From positions 3,100,001-3,164,000 of the forward strand of contig NZ_CP053660.1 in the NCBI RefSeq assembly GCF_013177455.1: a stretch of DNA of 64,000 bases, read 5' to 3'. The position numbers and the translations under genes were made by a program. Source of the stretch: Nocardioides marmotae (lineage in GTDB: Bacteria; Actinomycetota; Actinomycetes; Propionibacteriales; Nocardioidaceae). Each line of letters starts with the position of its first letter. Position 1 is the first letter of the stretch. The notes beneath the pieces were generated by a model. That model ran no database searches. It worked only from the letters and a program-made list of their open reading frames with translations, and was not told the DNA's origin. Positions 27,308 to 34,435 of this stretch are shown in pieces.

Positions 27308-27985
27308 GTGAGACTCGTCGTTGCGCGCTGCCAGGTCGACTACGCAGGGCGGCTCACCGCCCACCTGCCGATGGCCACGCGGGTGCTGATGATCAAGGCC
27401 GACGGCTCGGTGCTCGTGCACTCCGACGGCGGCTCCTACAAGCCGCTGAACTGGATGTCCCCGCCGTGCGCCCTGCGCGAGGGGACGGCCGAGGACGGCC
27501 GCGTCGAGTGGACGGTCACCAACCCCAAGTCCGACGACACCCTGCGCATCCTCATCGACGAGGTGCTCCACGAGTCGACCCACGACCTCGGCGTCGACCC
27601 GGGCCTGCAGAAGGACGGGGTGGAGAAGCACCTCCAGGAGCTGCTCGCCGAGCACCCCGCCACGCTCCAGCCGGGCCTGACCCTGGTCCGGCGGGAGTAC
27701 CCCACCGCCATCGGCCCGGTCGACCTGATGTGCCGCGACGCCGACGGCGCGAGCGTCGCGGTGGAGATCAAGCGACGCGGGGAGATCGACGGCGTCGAGC
27801 AGCTGACCCGCTACCTCGAGCTGCTCAACCGCGATCCGCTCCTCTCCCCCGTCCGCGGCATCTTCGCGGCCCAGGAGATCAAGCCCCAGGCCCGCGTGCT
27901 CGCCACCGACCGGGGCATCACCTGCGCGGTCGTCGACTACGACGCCCTGCGCGGACTGGACGACCCCAGCCACCGGCTCTTCTGA
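27308..27985 (+). CDS. nucS: Mismatch-specific endonuclease NucS (EndoMS)
   Basis: NucS cuts both strands at mismatches and replaces MutS/MutL in actinobacterial mismatch repair. The 225-residue product has the N-terminal DNA-binding domain ([16 protein letters not shown]) and the C-terminal RecB-like nuclease with Asp139 (IGPVDLM), Glu153 and Lys155 ([17 protein letters not shown]). The C-terminus DDPSHRLF resembles the short sliding-clamp-binding tail described for this family. Length is normal. The GTG start is preceded by a -10-like box rather than a ribosome site. It is followed 14 bases later by a DUF952 gene. Conserved placement near mce/thiolase in mycobacteria supports orthology. Confidence 0.95.
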   Translation: MRLVVARCQVDYAGRLTAHLPMATRVLMIKADGSVLVHSDGGSYKPLNWMSPPCALREGTAEDGRVEWTVTNPKSDDTLRILIDEVLHESTHDLGVDPGLQKDGVEKHLQELLAEHPATLQPGLTLVRREYPTAIGPVDLMCRDADGASVAVEIKRRGEIDGVEQLTRYLELLNRDPLLSPVRGIFAAQEIKPQARVLATDRGITCAVVDYDALRGLDDPSHRLF

Positions 27986-27999
27986 GCCCGGGCCGGCGG

Positions 28000-28572
28000 A
28001 TGCGCATCTTCCACATCGCGACCCTCGCGGACTGGCAGGAGGCGACCCGCACCGGCCGCTACACCACCTCGACGTACGGCGTCTCGCTGGCCGAGGAGGG
28101 GTTCGTCCACGCCAGCCGGGCCGACCAGTGGCAGGCCGTCCGCGAGCGGTGGTACGCCGGCGCGTCGGAGCCGCTGGTGCTCCTCGTCATCGACACCGAG
28201 CGGCTCTCCGCGCCGGTGGTCGAGGAGGCCGCGCCGGGGACGACCGAGACCTTCCCGCACGTCTACGGGCCGATCGAGACCTCCGCGGTCGTACGCGTCC
28301 TCCCGCTCGACGGCCCCGGCGCGCGGGCCGTGGAGGCCTCCTTCAGCCGGCTCTTCCTCGGCGAGGTGATGCACCGCGTGCTGCTGGCCTCGGTCGTGCT
28401 GGCCGCGGTGGCGGCGCTGGCGGTCCTCGGGAAGGCGGTGGTCCCCGCCCCCGGGTGGGGCGTCGTGCTCGGCACGGGGGCCGGCCTGCTCGTCGGGGTC
28501 CCGGCCGCGGTGATGATCGACCGCCGCCGGGAGCGCGCGCTCAGCGGGTCGCTGCCGCCAGCCGCACGGTGA
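28000..28572 (+). CDS. DUF952 protein with a C-terminal membrane hairpin
   Basis: Residues 1 to about 108 form a DUF952 domain (IFHIATLADWQEA, EEGFVHASRADQW, FPHVYGPIETSAVV), a small fold related to ADP-ribosyltransferases whose function is unknown. Unlike the usual stand-alone domain of about 110 residues, this 190-residue product continues into two hydrophobic segments (VLLASVVLAAVAALAVLG and GVVLGTGAGLLVGVPAAVMI), predicting a membrane anchor. The ATG at 28000 follows nucS by 14 bases with a weak ribosome site, so it may be coupled to it. Its last 32 bases overlap the end of the convergent histidine kinase gene. Confidence 0.75.
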   Translation: MRIFHIATLADWQEATRTGRYTTSTYGVSLAEEGFVHASRADQWQAVRERWYAGASEPLVLLVIDTERLSAPVVEEAAPGTTETFPHVYGPIETSAVVRVLPLDGPGARAVEASFSRLFLGEVMHRVLLASVVLAAVAALAVLGKAVVPAPGWGVVLGTGAGLLVGVPAAVMIDRRRERALSGSLPPAAR

Positions 28573-29998
28573 CGGTGGTGCCAGCCCCGAGCTCGGAGCC
28601 GACCTCGATGGTGCCGCCGTGCGCGTCGACGACCGCGCGCGCGATGGAGAGGCCCAGGCCCGCCCCGGGTACCTGGTCCCGGACGGCCGCCGGTGCACGG
28701 TAGAGCCGGTCGAAGGCCTGCTCGACCTCCTCGGGCCCCATGCCGGGCCCGGTGTCACAGACCCGGAGCTCGATCACCCCGCCGGGCACCGCGGCCAGCC
28801 CGAGGAGCACCCGCCCGCCGGGCGGGGTGAACTTGACCGCGTTGCCCAGCAGGTTCCCGACGACCTGCCCCAGGCGCCCCGGGTCGCCGCGGACGGTGAG
28901 GTCCGCGCCGGGCGCGGCTTCCACGGTCACCTCGATGCCCCGCCCGCGGGCGGCCAGCCGGGCGTCCTCGACCGCGGCCCGGACGACGTCGAGCAGGTCG
29001 ACCGTGGCCAGCTCGACGTGCAGGCCCTCCTCCTGGAGCCGGGCGAGGGTCAGCAGGTCGTTGACCAGACGCAGCTCGCGGCGGGCGTTGCGGTCGATGA
29101 CCTGGAGCATCCGCCGCGCCTGGGGGCCGATCTCGTCCTCGCCGAGGTCCCCGAGGAGCTCGGCGTAGCCGACGATCGAGGTCAGCGGGGTGCGCAGCTC
29201 GTGGGAGACGGTCGCGAGGAACTCATCGCGGATCCGGTCGGCCGTCTGCTGGATCCGGCGCCGCTCGCTCACGTCGCGGATGGCCGCGGCGACGAGCAGG
29301 CCGTCGTCGGTCTCGATCGGGGACAGCGAGATCTCGACGGGGAACTCCGAGCCGTCCTTGCGCACGGCGTGGAGCTCGCGACCCTGCCCCATCCCGCGGA
29401 TGACCGGCGCGCCGACGTACCCCGACCGCTGGGCGACGTGCCCGTGGCGGAACCGCTCCGGCACCAGGTGCTCGATCGGGCTGCCGACCAGCTCGCCGGG
29501 CTGGTAGCCGAAGACCCGGTCGACCTGGCGGTTGCCCTGCACGATCACCCCGCTGCCGTCGACGATGACCGTCGGGTCGGGCGCGGCCTCGATCAGCTCG
29601 CGGAACTGCCGCTCCTGGCGCCGGCGCTCGGTGACGTCGCGGACGGTCGCGCAGACGTAGGTCTCGCCGCGGACCTCGATGCGCGCCAGCGAGATCTCCG
29701 CGGGGAACTCCGTGCCGTCGGCGCGGGCCGCCGCGAGCTGCAGGAGCCCCATCGGCCGATGGGCGTGGGGGCCGGAGAAGCGGTCACGCCGCGCCGGGTG
29801 GCCCGCGCGGGCCGCCTCGGGCACCAGGGTCTCGACCGGTCGACCGACGAGCGCGTCGGCGCTCAGGCCGAAGACCGCCTCGCAGCGGGCGTTGGCCGCG
29901 ACGACCGTCCCGCCGGCGTCGGTGACGACGATCGCGTCCGGCGATGCCTCGAACACACCGGCGAACAGCCGCGCGTCCCCGACGGCCCGTGGCTCCAT
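28541..29998 (-). CDS. Soluble sensor histidine kinase with two PAS domains
   Basis: The 485-residue product contains PAS1 (about 10 to 125, FEASPDAIVVTDAGG), PAS2 (about 133 to 250, IEAAPDPTVIVDGSG), a HisKA domain with phosphoacceptor His266 (TVSHELRTPL) and an HATPase domain with an N box (GNLLGNAVKF), DTGPGMG and GAGLGLSIA. There is no membrane segment, so the signal is cytoplasmic, perhaps redox, oxygen or a ligand bound by PAS. No response regulator is adjacent, making it an orphan kinase. Its end overlaps the convergent DUF952 gene by 32 bases. Confidence 0.93.
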   Translation of the reverse strand: MEPRAVGDARLFAGVFEASPDAIVVTDAGGTVVAANARCEAVFGLSADALVGRPVETLVPEAARAGHPARRDRFSGPHAHRPMGLLQLAAARADGTEFPAEISLARIEVRGETYVCATVRDVTERRRQERQFRELIEAAPDPTVIVDGSGVIVQGNRQVDRVFGYQPGELVGSPIEHLVPERFRHGHVAQRSGYVGAPVIRGMGQGRELHAVRKDGSEFPVEISLSPIETDDGLLVAAAIRDVSERRRIQQTADRIRDEFLATVSHELRTPLTSIVGYAELLGDLGEDEIGPQARRMLQVIDRNARRELRLVNDLLTLARLQEEGLHVELATVDLLDVVRAAVEDARLAARGRGIEVTVEAAPGADLTVRGDPGRLGQVVGNLLGNAVKFTPPGGRVLLGLAAVPGGVIELRVCDTGPGMGPEEVEQAFDRLYRAPAAVRDQVPGAGLGLSIARAVVDAHGGTIEVGSELGAGTTVTVRLAAATR

Positions 29999-30041
29999 GG
30001 GCGGAACTCTAGGGCGAAACGCCTGACGCGCGGGGCCTGGT

Positions 30042-30566
30042 TCAGGCTCCGGCGATCCGCGGGGCCGTCGGGTCGGCGGAGCCGCCGCCCTGCTCGCGGG
30101 CGACGTAGTCCTCGATGTCGTCGATGTCGTCGGCGTTGCGCGTGACCACGGCGAGCAGGTCGCCCATGGTCGCGACCTCCTCCACCTGCTCCTTGATGAA
30201 CCACTGGAGGAACTGCTCGGAGGCGAAGTCGTGCTCCTCGCGCGCCGTGCGCAGCAGGGCGCCGATCTGCTCGGTCACCCGCTTCTCCTGCTCCAGCGCG
30301 AGCGCGACGGGCGCCACCACGCCCTCGAAGGAGGCCACCGGCGCCGCGACACCGGGGATGACGACGTCGGCGTCGGTGTCGAGGAGGTACTGCACCATCA
30401 TCATCGCGTGGTCGCGCTCCTCGAGCGCCTGGGCGTAGAAGAACGCCGCCATCCGCGGCATGGTCAGCGCGTCGTAGTGGACGGCGACCGCGAGGTACTG
30501 GTTGTGGGCGGCCAGCTCGTGGCCGATCTGGGCGTTGAGCTGCTCGACGAAGCGGGGGGCGACCAT
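30042..30566 (-). CDS. Non-haem ferritin
   Basis: This 174-residue four-helix-bundle protein stores iron by oxidising Fe(II) at a diiron site. Ferroxidase-type ligands are visible in IGHELAAHNQYLAVAVHY (helix A), ALEERDHAMMM (helix B, E..H) and FLQWFIKEQVEE (helix D). It resembles the actinobacterial BfrB/Ftn group rather than haem bacterioferritin. The ATG shares one base with the stop of the small Cys-rich gene upstream (TGATG), so the two are coupled. Both lie behind an IdeR/DtxR-type iron box, tying the pair to iron status. The C-terminal 15 residues are a flexible Gly/Ala/Pro tail. Confidence 0.92.
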   Translation of the reverse strand: MVAPRFVEQLNAQIGHELAAHNQYLAVAVHYDALTMPRMAAFFYAQALEERDHAMMMVQYLLDTDADVVIPGVAAPVASFEGVVAPVALALEQEKRVTEQIGALLRTAREEHDFASEQFLQWFIKEQVEEVATMGDLLAVVTRNADDIDDIEDYVAREQGGGSADPTAPRIAGA

Positions 30567-30799
30567 CAGGCGACCTTACCGAGGTCCTTCTTGGTCACCT
30601 TGCCCCCGTCCACCCGGACCAGCTTGCGCTTCTTGACGGTGTAGCCCTCCGGCAGCGTGCCCTCCTTGAGCATGCGCAGCGGGCAGCGGCCGCACTTGGA
30701 CTTGGACGCGCAGCACTCGCGCTTGGGCAGCTTGCGGGGCTTCTCCCCCGCGACCGCCTGGTCCTGGGCCTTCTTCTTGGCCTTGTCCTTCTTCCCCAC
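30566..30799 (-). CDS. Small Lys- and Cys-rich protein cotranscribed with ferritin
   Basis: The 77-residue product starts with a highly basic segment (MGKKDKAKKKAQDQ) and has a compact cysteine motif CCASKSKCGRCPLRM near residues 29 to 43, then a basic tail. I recall similar short proteins in actinobacteria but know of no assigned function. The four cysteines could bind iron, zinc or an iron-sulfur cluster. The GTG at 30799 lies seven bases after a -10 hexamer TACAGT (leaderless), which fixes the start and rejects the longer alternative frames. The stop overlaps the ferritin start. The iron box upstream and the ferritin partner suggest a role in iron handling (inference). Confidence 0.8.
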   Translation of the reverse strand: MGKKDKAKKKAQDQAVAGEKPRKLPKRECCASKSKCGRCPLRMLKEGTLPEGYTVKKRKLVRVDGGKVTKKDLGKVA

Positions 30800-30806
30800 G
30801 GCCGCG

Positions 30807-30812
30807 ACTGTA
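30807..30812 (-). promoter_or_regulatory. Predicted -10 box of the Cys-rich protein/ferritin operon
   Basis: TACAGT on the minus strand is seven bases upstream of the GTG at 30799 with no ribosome site between, indicating a leaderless operon mRNA. Confidence 0.5.
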
Positions 30813-30820
30813 GCAGCGGG

Positions 30821-30839
30821 TTAGGTGAGCCTCACCTGT
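30821..30839. promoter_or_regulatory. IdeR/DtxR-type iron box
   Basis: TTAGGTGAGCCTCACCTGT matches the actinobacterial iron box TTAGGTTAGSCTAACCTAA at 15 of 19 positions and contains a perfect inverted repeat AGGTGAG-C-CTCACCT. It is centred about 31 bases upstream of the predicted transcription start of the Cys-rich protein/ferritin operon, overlapping the -35 region. It is also about 56 bases before the DUF72 ATG on the other strand. Confidence 0.72.
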
Positions 30840-30894
30840 CTTGATGCCGATGTCTCGCCGTGTGGTCGCCCCGCACTCGGGGCACCGCAGCGGC

Positions 30895-31710
30895 ATGGGA
30901 CGGATCCGGGTCGGCATCTCGGGATGGACCTACGCCGGCTGGCGCGGCGACTTCTACCCGCGCGGGCTGGTCCAGCGGCGCGAGCTCGCCTACGCCGCGG
31001 AGCGGTTGACCTCGATCGAGGTCAACGGCTCCTTCTACTCCCTCCAGCGCCCCACGTCGTACGCCGCCTGGCGCGACCAGACCCCGGACGACTTCGTCTT
31101 CGCGGTCAAGGGCGGCCGGTACATCACCCATCTCAAGCGGCTGCGCGACGTCGACACCGCGCTGGCCAACTTCCTCGCCTCCGGCGTCCTCGCGCTCGGC
31201 CCGAAGCTCGGACCGCTCCTGTGGCAGCTGCCCGAGCGGCTGGCCTTCGACGCCGCACTGGTCGACGACTTCCTCTCCCTGCTGCCCCGCACCACCACCG
31301 AGGCCGCCGCGCTGGCCGCCGGCCACGACGACAAGGTGCCCGAGGACCGGGCGCTGACCGTCGCCGACGCGGAGCGACCGCTGCGGCACGCGCTGGAGTT
31401 CCGCAGCGAGACCTGGTGCACCGAGGAGGCCTTCGACCTGCTGCGCCGCCACGGCGTCGCCTGCGTCGTCGCCGACACCGCCCGGCGCTTCCCCATGCCC
31501 GAGCAGGTCACCGCCGACCACGTCTACGTCCGCCTGCACGGCGACACCGAGCTCTACGCCAGCGGCTACTCCCCCGCCGCGCTCGACCGCTGGGCCGAGA
31601 AGTGCCGCGGCTGGGCCGAGCACGGCGACGTGTACGTCTACTTCGACAACGACGCGAAGGGGTACGCCCCGCACGACGCCGTCGCCCTCATCGACCGCGT
31701 CGGCCGCTGA
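30895..31710 (+). CDS. DUF72 (YecE-like) barrel protein
   Basis: The 271-residue product is a DUF72 TIM-barrel protein, with the family opening RIRVGISGWTYAGWRGDFYP, the VNGSFYSLQRPTSYAAW segment, KGGRYITHLKRL, HALEFRSETW, and the C-terminal YVRLHGDTELYASGYS and VYVYFDNDAKGYAP. Function is unknown across the family despite wide conservation; UV repair or iron-sulfur contexts have been suggested elsewhere. The ATG at 30895 gives the normal family start; the 18 residues up to 30841 are not conserved in character. The gene is divergent from the iron-boxed ferritin operon and could share its regulation. Downstream lies a large repeat element. Confidence 0.85.
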   Translation: MGRIRVGISGWTYAGWRGDFYPRGLVQRRELAYAAERLTSIEVNGSFYSLQRPTSYAAWRDQTPDDFVFAVKGGRYITHLKRLRDVDTALANFLASGVLALGPKLGPLLWQLPERLAFDAALVDDFLSLLPRTTTEAAALAAGHDDKVPEDRALTVADAERPLRHALEFRSETWCTEEAFDLLRRHGVACVVADTARRFPMPEQVTADHVYVRLHGDTELYASGYSPAALDRWAEKCRGWAEHGDVYVYFDNDAKGYAPHDAVALIDRVGR

Positions 31711-31717
31711 CGCACCA

Positions 31718-31839
31718 CCGCTGGTTGAGCAGGGAGGCGCCCCAGCGCCGACCGTGTCGAAACCCGGTGAGGGGCGCAGGGCCGCGACCACGTCACCGGG
31801 TTTCGACACGCTCGCTGGCGCTCGCTGCTCAACCAGCGG
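31718..31839. repeat. Long nested inverted repeat of the GGTTGAGCAG/GTGTCGAAACC type
   Basis: Two perfect stems are nested: CCGCTGGTTGAGCAG (31718-31732) with CTGCTCAACCAGCGG (31825-31839), and GTGTCGAAACCCGGTGA (31754-31770) with TCACCGGGTTTCGACAC (31793-31809). The element lies between convergent genes and resembles a dispersed intergenic palindromic repeat I associate with Nocardioides genomes. It may serve as a bidirectional terminator. Confidence 0.75.
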
Positions 31840-31941
31840 GACGTCGCTGGCGCTCGCTGCTCAACCAGCGGGACGTCGCTGGCGCTCGCTGCTCAACCAG
31901 CGGGACGTCGCTGGCGCTCGCCTGCTCGACCAGCGGCGACG
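31814..31941. repeat. Four tandem copies of a 32-bp unit
   Basis: The right arm of the palindromic element is amplified: units starting GCTGGCGCTCGCTGCTCAAC occur at 31814, 31846 and 31878, and a diverged fourth copy starts at 31910. Each carries the complement of GGTTGAGCAG, so each can compete for pairing with the single left arm. The last copy ends seven bases before the mutase stop codon. Confidence 0.8.
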
Positions 31942-31947
31942 GCCTGC

Positions 31948-34038
31948 TCAGCCCTCCGTGAGGCCGTTGGCCTTGCGGATGACGTCGACGATGCCGCCCA
32001 TGATCTCGGTCAGGCCGAAGTCCTTGGGGGTGTAGACCGCCGCGACGCCCTGCTCGGCCAGCGCGCGGGCGTCGGAGTCGGGGATGATCCCGCCGACGAT
32101 GACCGGCACGTCGGACATGCCGGCCTCGCGCAGGCCCTCGAGGACCGCCGGCACCAGCTCCATGTGCGAGCCGGAGAGGATGGAGAGGCCGACGCAGTGC
32201 ACGTCCTCGGCGACGGCGGCAGCGACGATCTGCTCGGGCGTGAGCCGGATGCCCTGGTAGATCACCTCGAAGCCGGCGTCGCGGGCCCGCACGGCGACCT
32301 GCTCGGCGCCGTTGCTGTGACCGTCGAGGCCGGGCTTGCCGACGAGCAGGCGCAGCCGCCCGCCCTTGTTCCCGGCCAGCTCCTCGCCGGTGGCCTTGAC
32401 CCGGTCGCGGACCGCGGAGAGGTCGGCGCCGGCCTGGCCGGCGGAGGCCGCGCCGACCGCGCCGGAGACGCCGGTCGGGGCGCGGAACTCCCCGAAGACC
32501 TCGCGCAGGGTGCCGGCCCACTCGCCGGTGGTCGCACCCGCCCGGGCCGCGGCCAGGGTCGGGAGCATCAGGTTGGTGTCGGTCTTGGCCGCCTCGGCCA
32601 GGGCGGCGAGCGCGCGGGCGACCTCGTCCTCGTCGCGCTCGGCCTTCCACGCCTCCACCGAGGCGATGGCGGAGGACTCGGCCTGGGGGTCGGCGGTCAT
32701 GATCGCGCCGTCGAGGTCGGCGGTCAGCGGCGAGGGCTCGGTGGTCTCGTACTTGTTGACACCGACGACGACCTCCTCGCCGGACTCGATCCGGGCCCGG
32801 CGGGCGGCGTGGGCGGAGACGAGCGCCTGCTTCATGTAGCCCGACTCCACCGCGGCGATCGCGCCGCCCATGGCCTGGACCCGGTCGATCTCGGCCCGGG
32901 CGCTGGCGACCAGCTCGGCGACCTTGGCCTCGACCACGGTCGAGCCGGCGAAGATGTCGTCGTACTCCAGCAGGTCGGACTCGAAGGCCAGCACCTGCTG
33001 GAGGCGCAGGGACCACTGCTGGTCCCAGGGCCGGGGCAGGCCGAGCGCCTCGTTCCACGCCGGCAGCTGGATCGCGCGGGCGCGGGCGTCCTTGGACAGC
33101 GTGACGCCGAGCATCTCCAGCACGATGCGCTGGACGTTGTTCTCCGGCTGCGCCTCGGTCAGGCCGAGGGAGTTGACCTGCACGCCGTAGCGAAACCGTC
33201 GCATCTTGGGGTCGGTCACGCCGTACCGCTCGCGGGTGATCTCGTCCCACAGCTCGACGAAGGCGCGCATCTTGCACATCTCCTCGACGAAGCGCACGCC
33301 GGCGTTGACGAAGAAGGAGATCCGGCCGACGACCTTCTCGAAGTCGTCCTCGGAGACCTGGCCCGAGGCCTTGACCTGGTCGAGCACCGCGATCGCGGTG
33401 CACAGCGCGTAGGCCAGCTCCTGGGTCGGCGTCGCGCCGGCCTCCTGCAGGTGGTAGCTGCAGATGTTGATCGGGTTCCACTTGGGGATCTGGTGGACCG
33501 TGTAGGCGATCATGTCGCCGATCAGCCGCAGGGAGTGCTCGGGCGGGAACACGTAGGTCCCGCGCGAGAGGTACTCCTTGATGATGTCGTTCTGGGTGGT
33601 GCCCGCCAGCTGCGCGGCGACCTCCTCGGGCGTCGCCCGCCCCTCGGGCACGCCGGCCTGCTCCTCGGCGACGACCTGGTACATCGCCAGCAGCCACATG
33701 GCCGTGGCGTTGATGGTCATCGAGGTGTTCATCTCCGTCAGCGGGATGGAGTCGAACAGCTTGCGCATCTCGCCGAGGTGCGGGACCGGGACGCCCACCT
33801 TGCCGACCTCGCCGCGCGACATCGGTGAGTCGGGGTCGTAGCCGGTCTGGGTCGGCAGGTCGAAGGCGACCGAGAGGCCGGTCTGGCCCTTGGCCAGGTT
33901 CGATCGGTACAGCGCGTTCGAGGCCTCGGCGGTCGAGTGGCCGGCGTAGGTCCGCATCACCCACGGCCGGTCACGCTGCGGCCGTTCGGTCGGGGGCAGA
34001 TCGATCTGGGGCCGCTCGGTCTGATCCTTCTCGGTCAT
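31948..34038 (-). CDS. ecm: Ethylmalonyl-CoA mutase (MeaA-type, adenosylcobalamin-dependent)
   Basis: The enzyme rearranges (2R)-ethylmalonyl-CoA to methylsuccinyl-CoA. The 696-residue protein combines a substrate-binding barrel (to about 540; RTYAGHSTAEASNALYR, AFDLPTQTGYDPDS, INICSYHLQEAGAT) and a C-terminal B12 domain with the base-off motif DGHSNG (His574) and SILSGSH. The single fused chain and the ARARAIQLPAWNEALGLPRP region match Streptomyces MeaA. I prefer Ecm to methylmalonyl-CoA mutase because ccr is nearby and shares its operator. The ATG at 34038 has a -10-like box seven bases upstream and no ribosome site. Residues 1 to 25 are a charged Gln/Glu/Arg/Pro-rich leader. Confidence 0.9.
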   Translation of the reverse strand: MTEKDQTERPQIDLPPTERPQRDRPWVMRTYAGHSTAEASNALYRSNLAKGQTGLSVAFDLPTQTGYDPDSPMSRGEVGKVGVPVPHLGEMRKLFDSIPLTEMNTSMTINATAMWLLAMYQVVAEEQAGVPEGRATPEEVAAQLAGTTQNDIIKEYLSRGTYVFPPEHSLRLIGDMIAYTVHQIPKWNPINICSYHLQEAGATPTQELAYALCTAIAVLDQVKASGQVSEDDFEKVVGRISFFVNAGVRFVEEMCKMRAFVELWDEITRERYGVTDPKMRRFRYGVQVNSLGLTEAQPENNVQRIVLEMLGVTLSKDARARAIQLPAWNEALGLPRPWDQQWSLRLQQVLAFESDLLEYDDIFAGSTVVEAKVAELVASARAEIDRVQAMGGAIAAVESGYMKQALVSAHAARRARIESGEEVVVGVNKYETTEPSPLTADLDGAIMTADPQAESSAIASVEAWKAERDEDEVARALAALAEAAKTDTNLMLPTLAAARAGATTGEWAGTLREVFGEFRAPTGVSGAVGAASAGQAGADLSAVRDRVKATGEELAGNKGGRLRLLVGKPGLDGHSNGAEQVAVRARDAGFEVIYQGIRLTPEQIVAAAVAEDVHCVGLSILSGSHMELVPAVLEGLREAGMSDVPVIVGGIIPDSDARALAEQGVAAVYTPKDFGLTEIMGGIVDVIRKANGLTEG

Positions 34039-34045
34039 GAGGGGA

Positions 34046-34051
34046 AGGGTA
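34046..34051 (-). promoter_or_regulatory. Predicted -10 box of the ethylmalonyl-CoA mutase gene
   Basis: TACCCT on the minus strand is seven bases before the ATG, in a pyrimidine-rich context without a ribosome site, so the transcript is probably leaderless. Confidence 0.45.
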
Positions 34052-34060
34052 GGACCAGCG

Positions 34061-34075
34061 ATACCGGTTGGTAAC
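34061..34075 (-). promoter_or_regulatory. Shared ethylmalonyl-pathway operator, mutase copy
   Basis: In the gene direction it reads GTTACCAACCGGTAT, 23 to 37 bases upstream of the ATG and exactly nine bases from the predicted -10, as at the dehydrogenase gene. The half-sites TTACC and GGTA agree with the ccr and dehydrogenase copies. Confidence 0.65.
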
Positions 34076-34129
34076 CGGAGCGCCGTGTGGGATGTCCGAC
34101 ACATCTGCCGGCCCGCCAGATGGGCACCG

Positions 34130-34435
34130 TCAGGCGCCGACCGCGTCGCGCTCGAGCTCGACGACGCTGCGCAGCCGGGAGAGGTGGAGCAGGCGGCGCA
34201 CGGCCGGGCCGCAGCCGCGCAGCACCATGTGGTGCCCCTCGCGGGTGGCGACCAGGGTCGCCACGGCGAGCAGCCGGAGCGCGGTCAGGTCGACCGCCCC
34301 CACCTCGGTCAGGTCGAGCACGACGTCCTCGTGGCCGGCCAGGTGGTCGTAGATGGCGTCGCGCACCTCGGGCGTGCTGCGCACGTCGAAGTCGCCACTG
34401 AGCACCAGCGTGGGTCCGTCGGCCACGATGTCCAT
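34130..34435 (-). CDS. STAS-domain protein, anti-sigma-factor-antagonist-like
   Basis: The 101-residue product is a single STAS domain (MDIVADGPTLVLSGDFDV, then VVLDLTEVGAVDLTALRLL), as in SpoIIAA/RsbV antagonists of anti-sigma factors. At the usual D-S-S/T-G phosphorylation site it reads DLTAL, so the serine is replaced and only the threonine could accept phosphate. The ATG at 34435 is preceded by GGGAAGAGGCGAG; the frame extends further but without a better start. No anti-sigma kinase or sigma factor gene is adjacent, so its partners are elsewhere. The 227 bases between this start and the adenosyltransferase gene show nothing else I can support. Confidence 0.8.
   Translation of the reverse strand: MDIVADGPTLVLSGDFDVRSTPEVRDAIYDHLAGHEDVVLDLTEVGAVDLTALRLLAVATLVATREGHHMVLRGCGPAVRRLLHLSRLRSVVELERDAVGA

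Noticed and set aside
30576..30917. A minus-strand frame beginning like a zinc-ribbon protein (MPLRCPECGATTRRD).
   Set aside because: It lies opposite the start of DUF72, runs out of frame through the Cys-rich gene and ends in Gly/Gln-rich shadow sequence. The iron box and -10 place the real promoter inside it.
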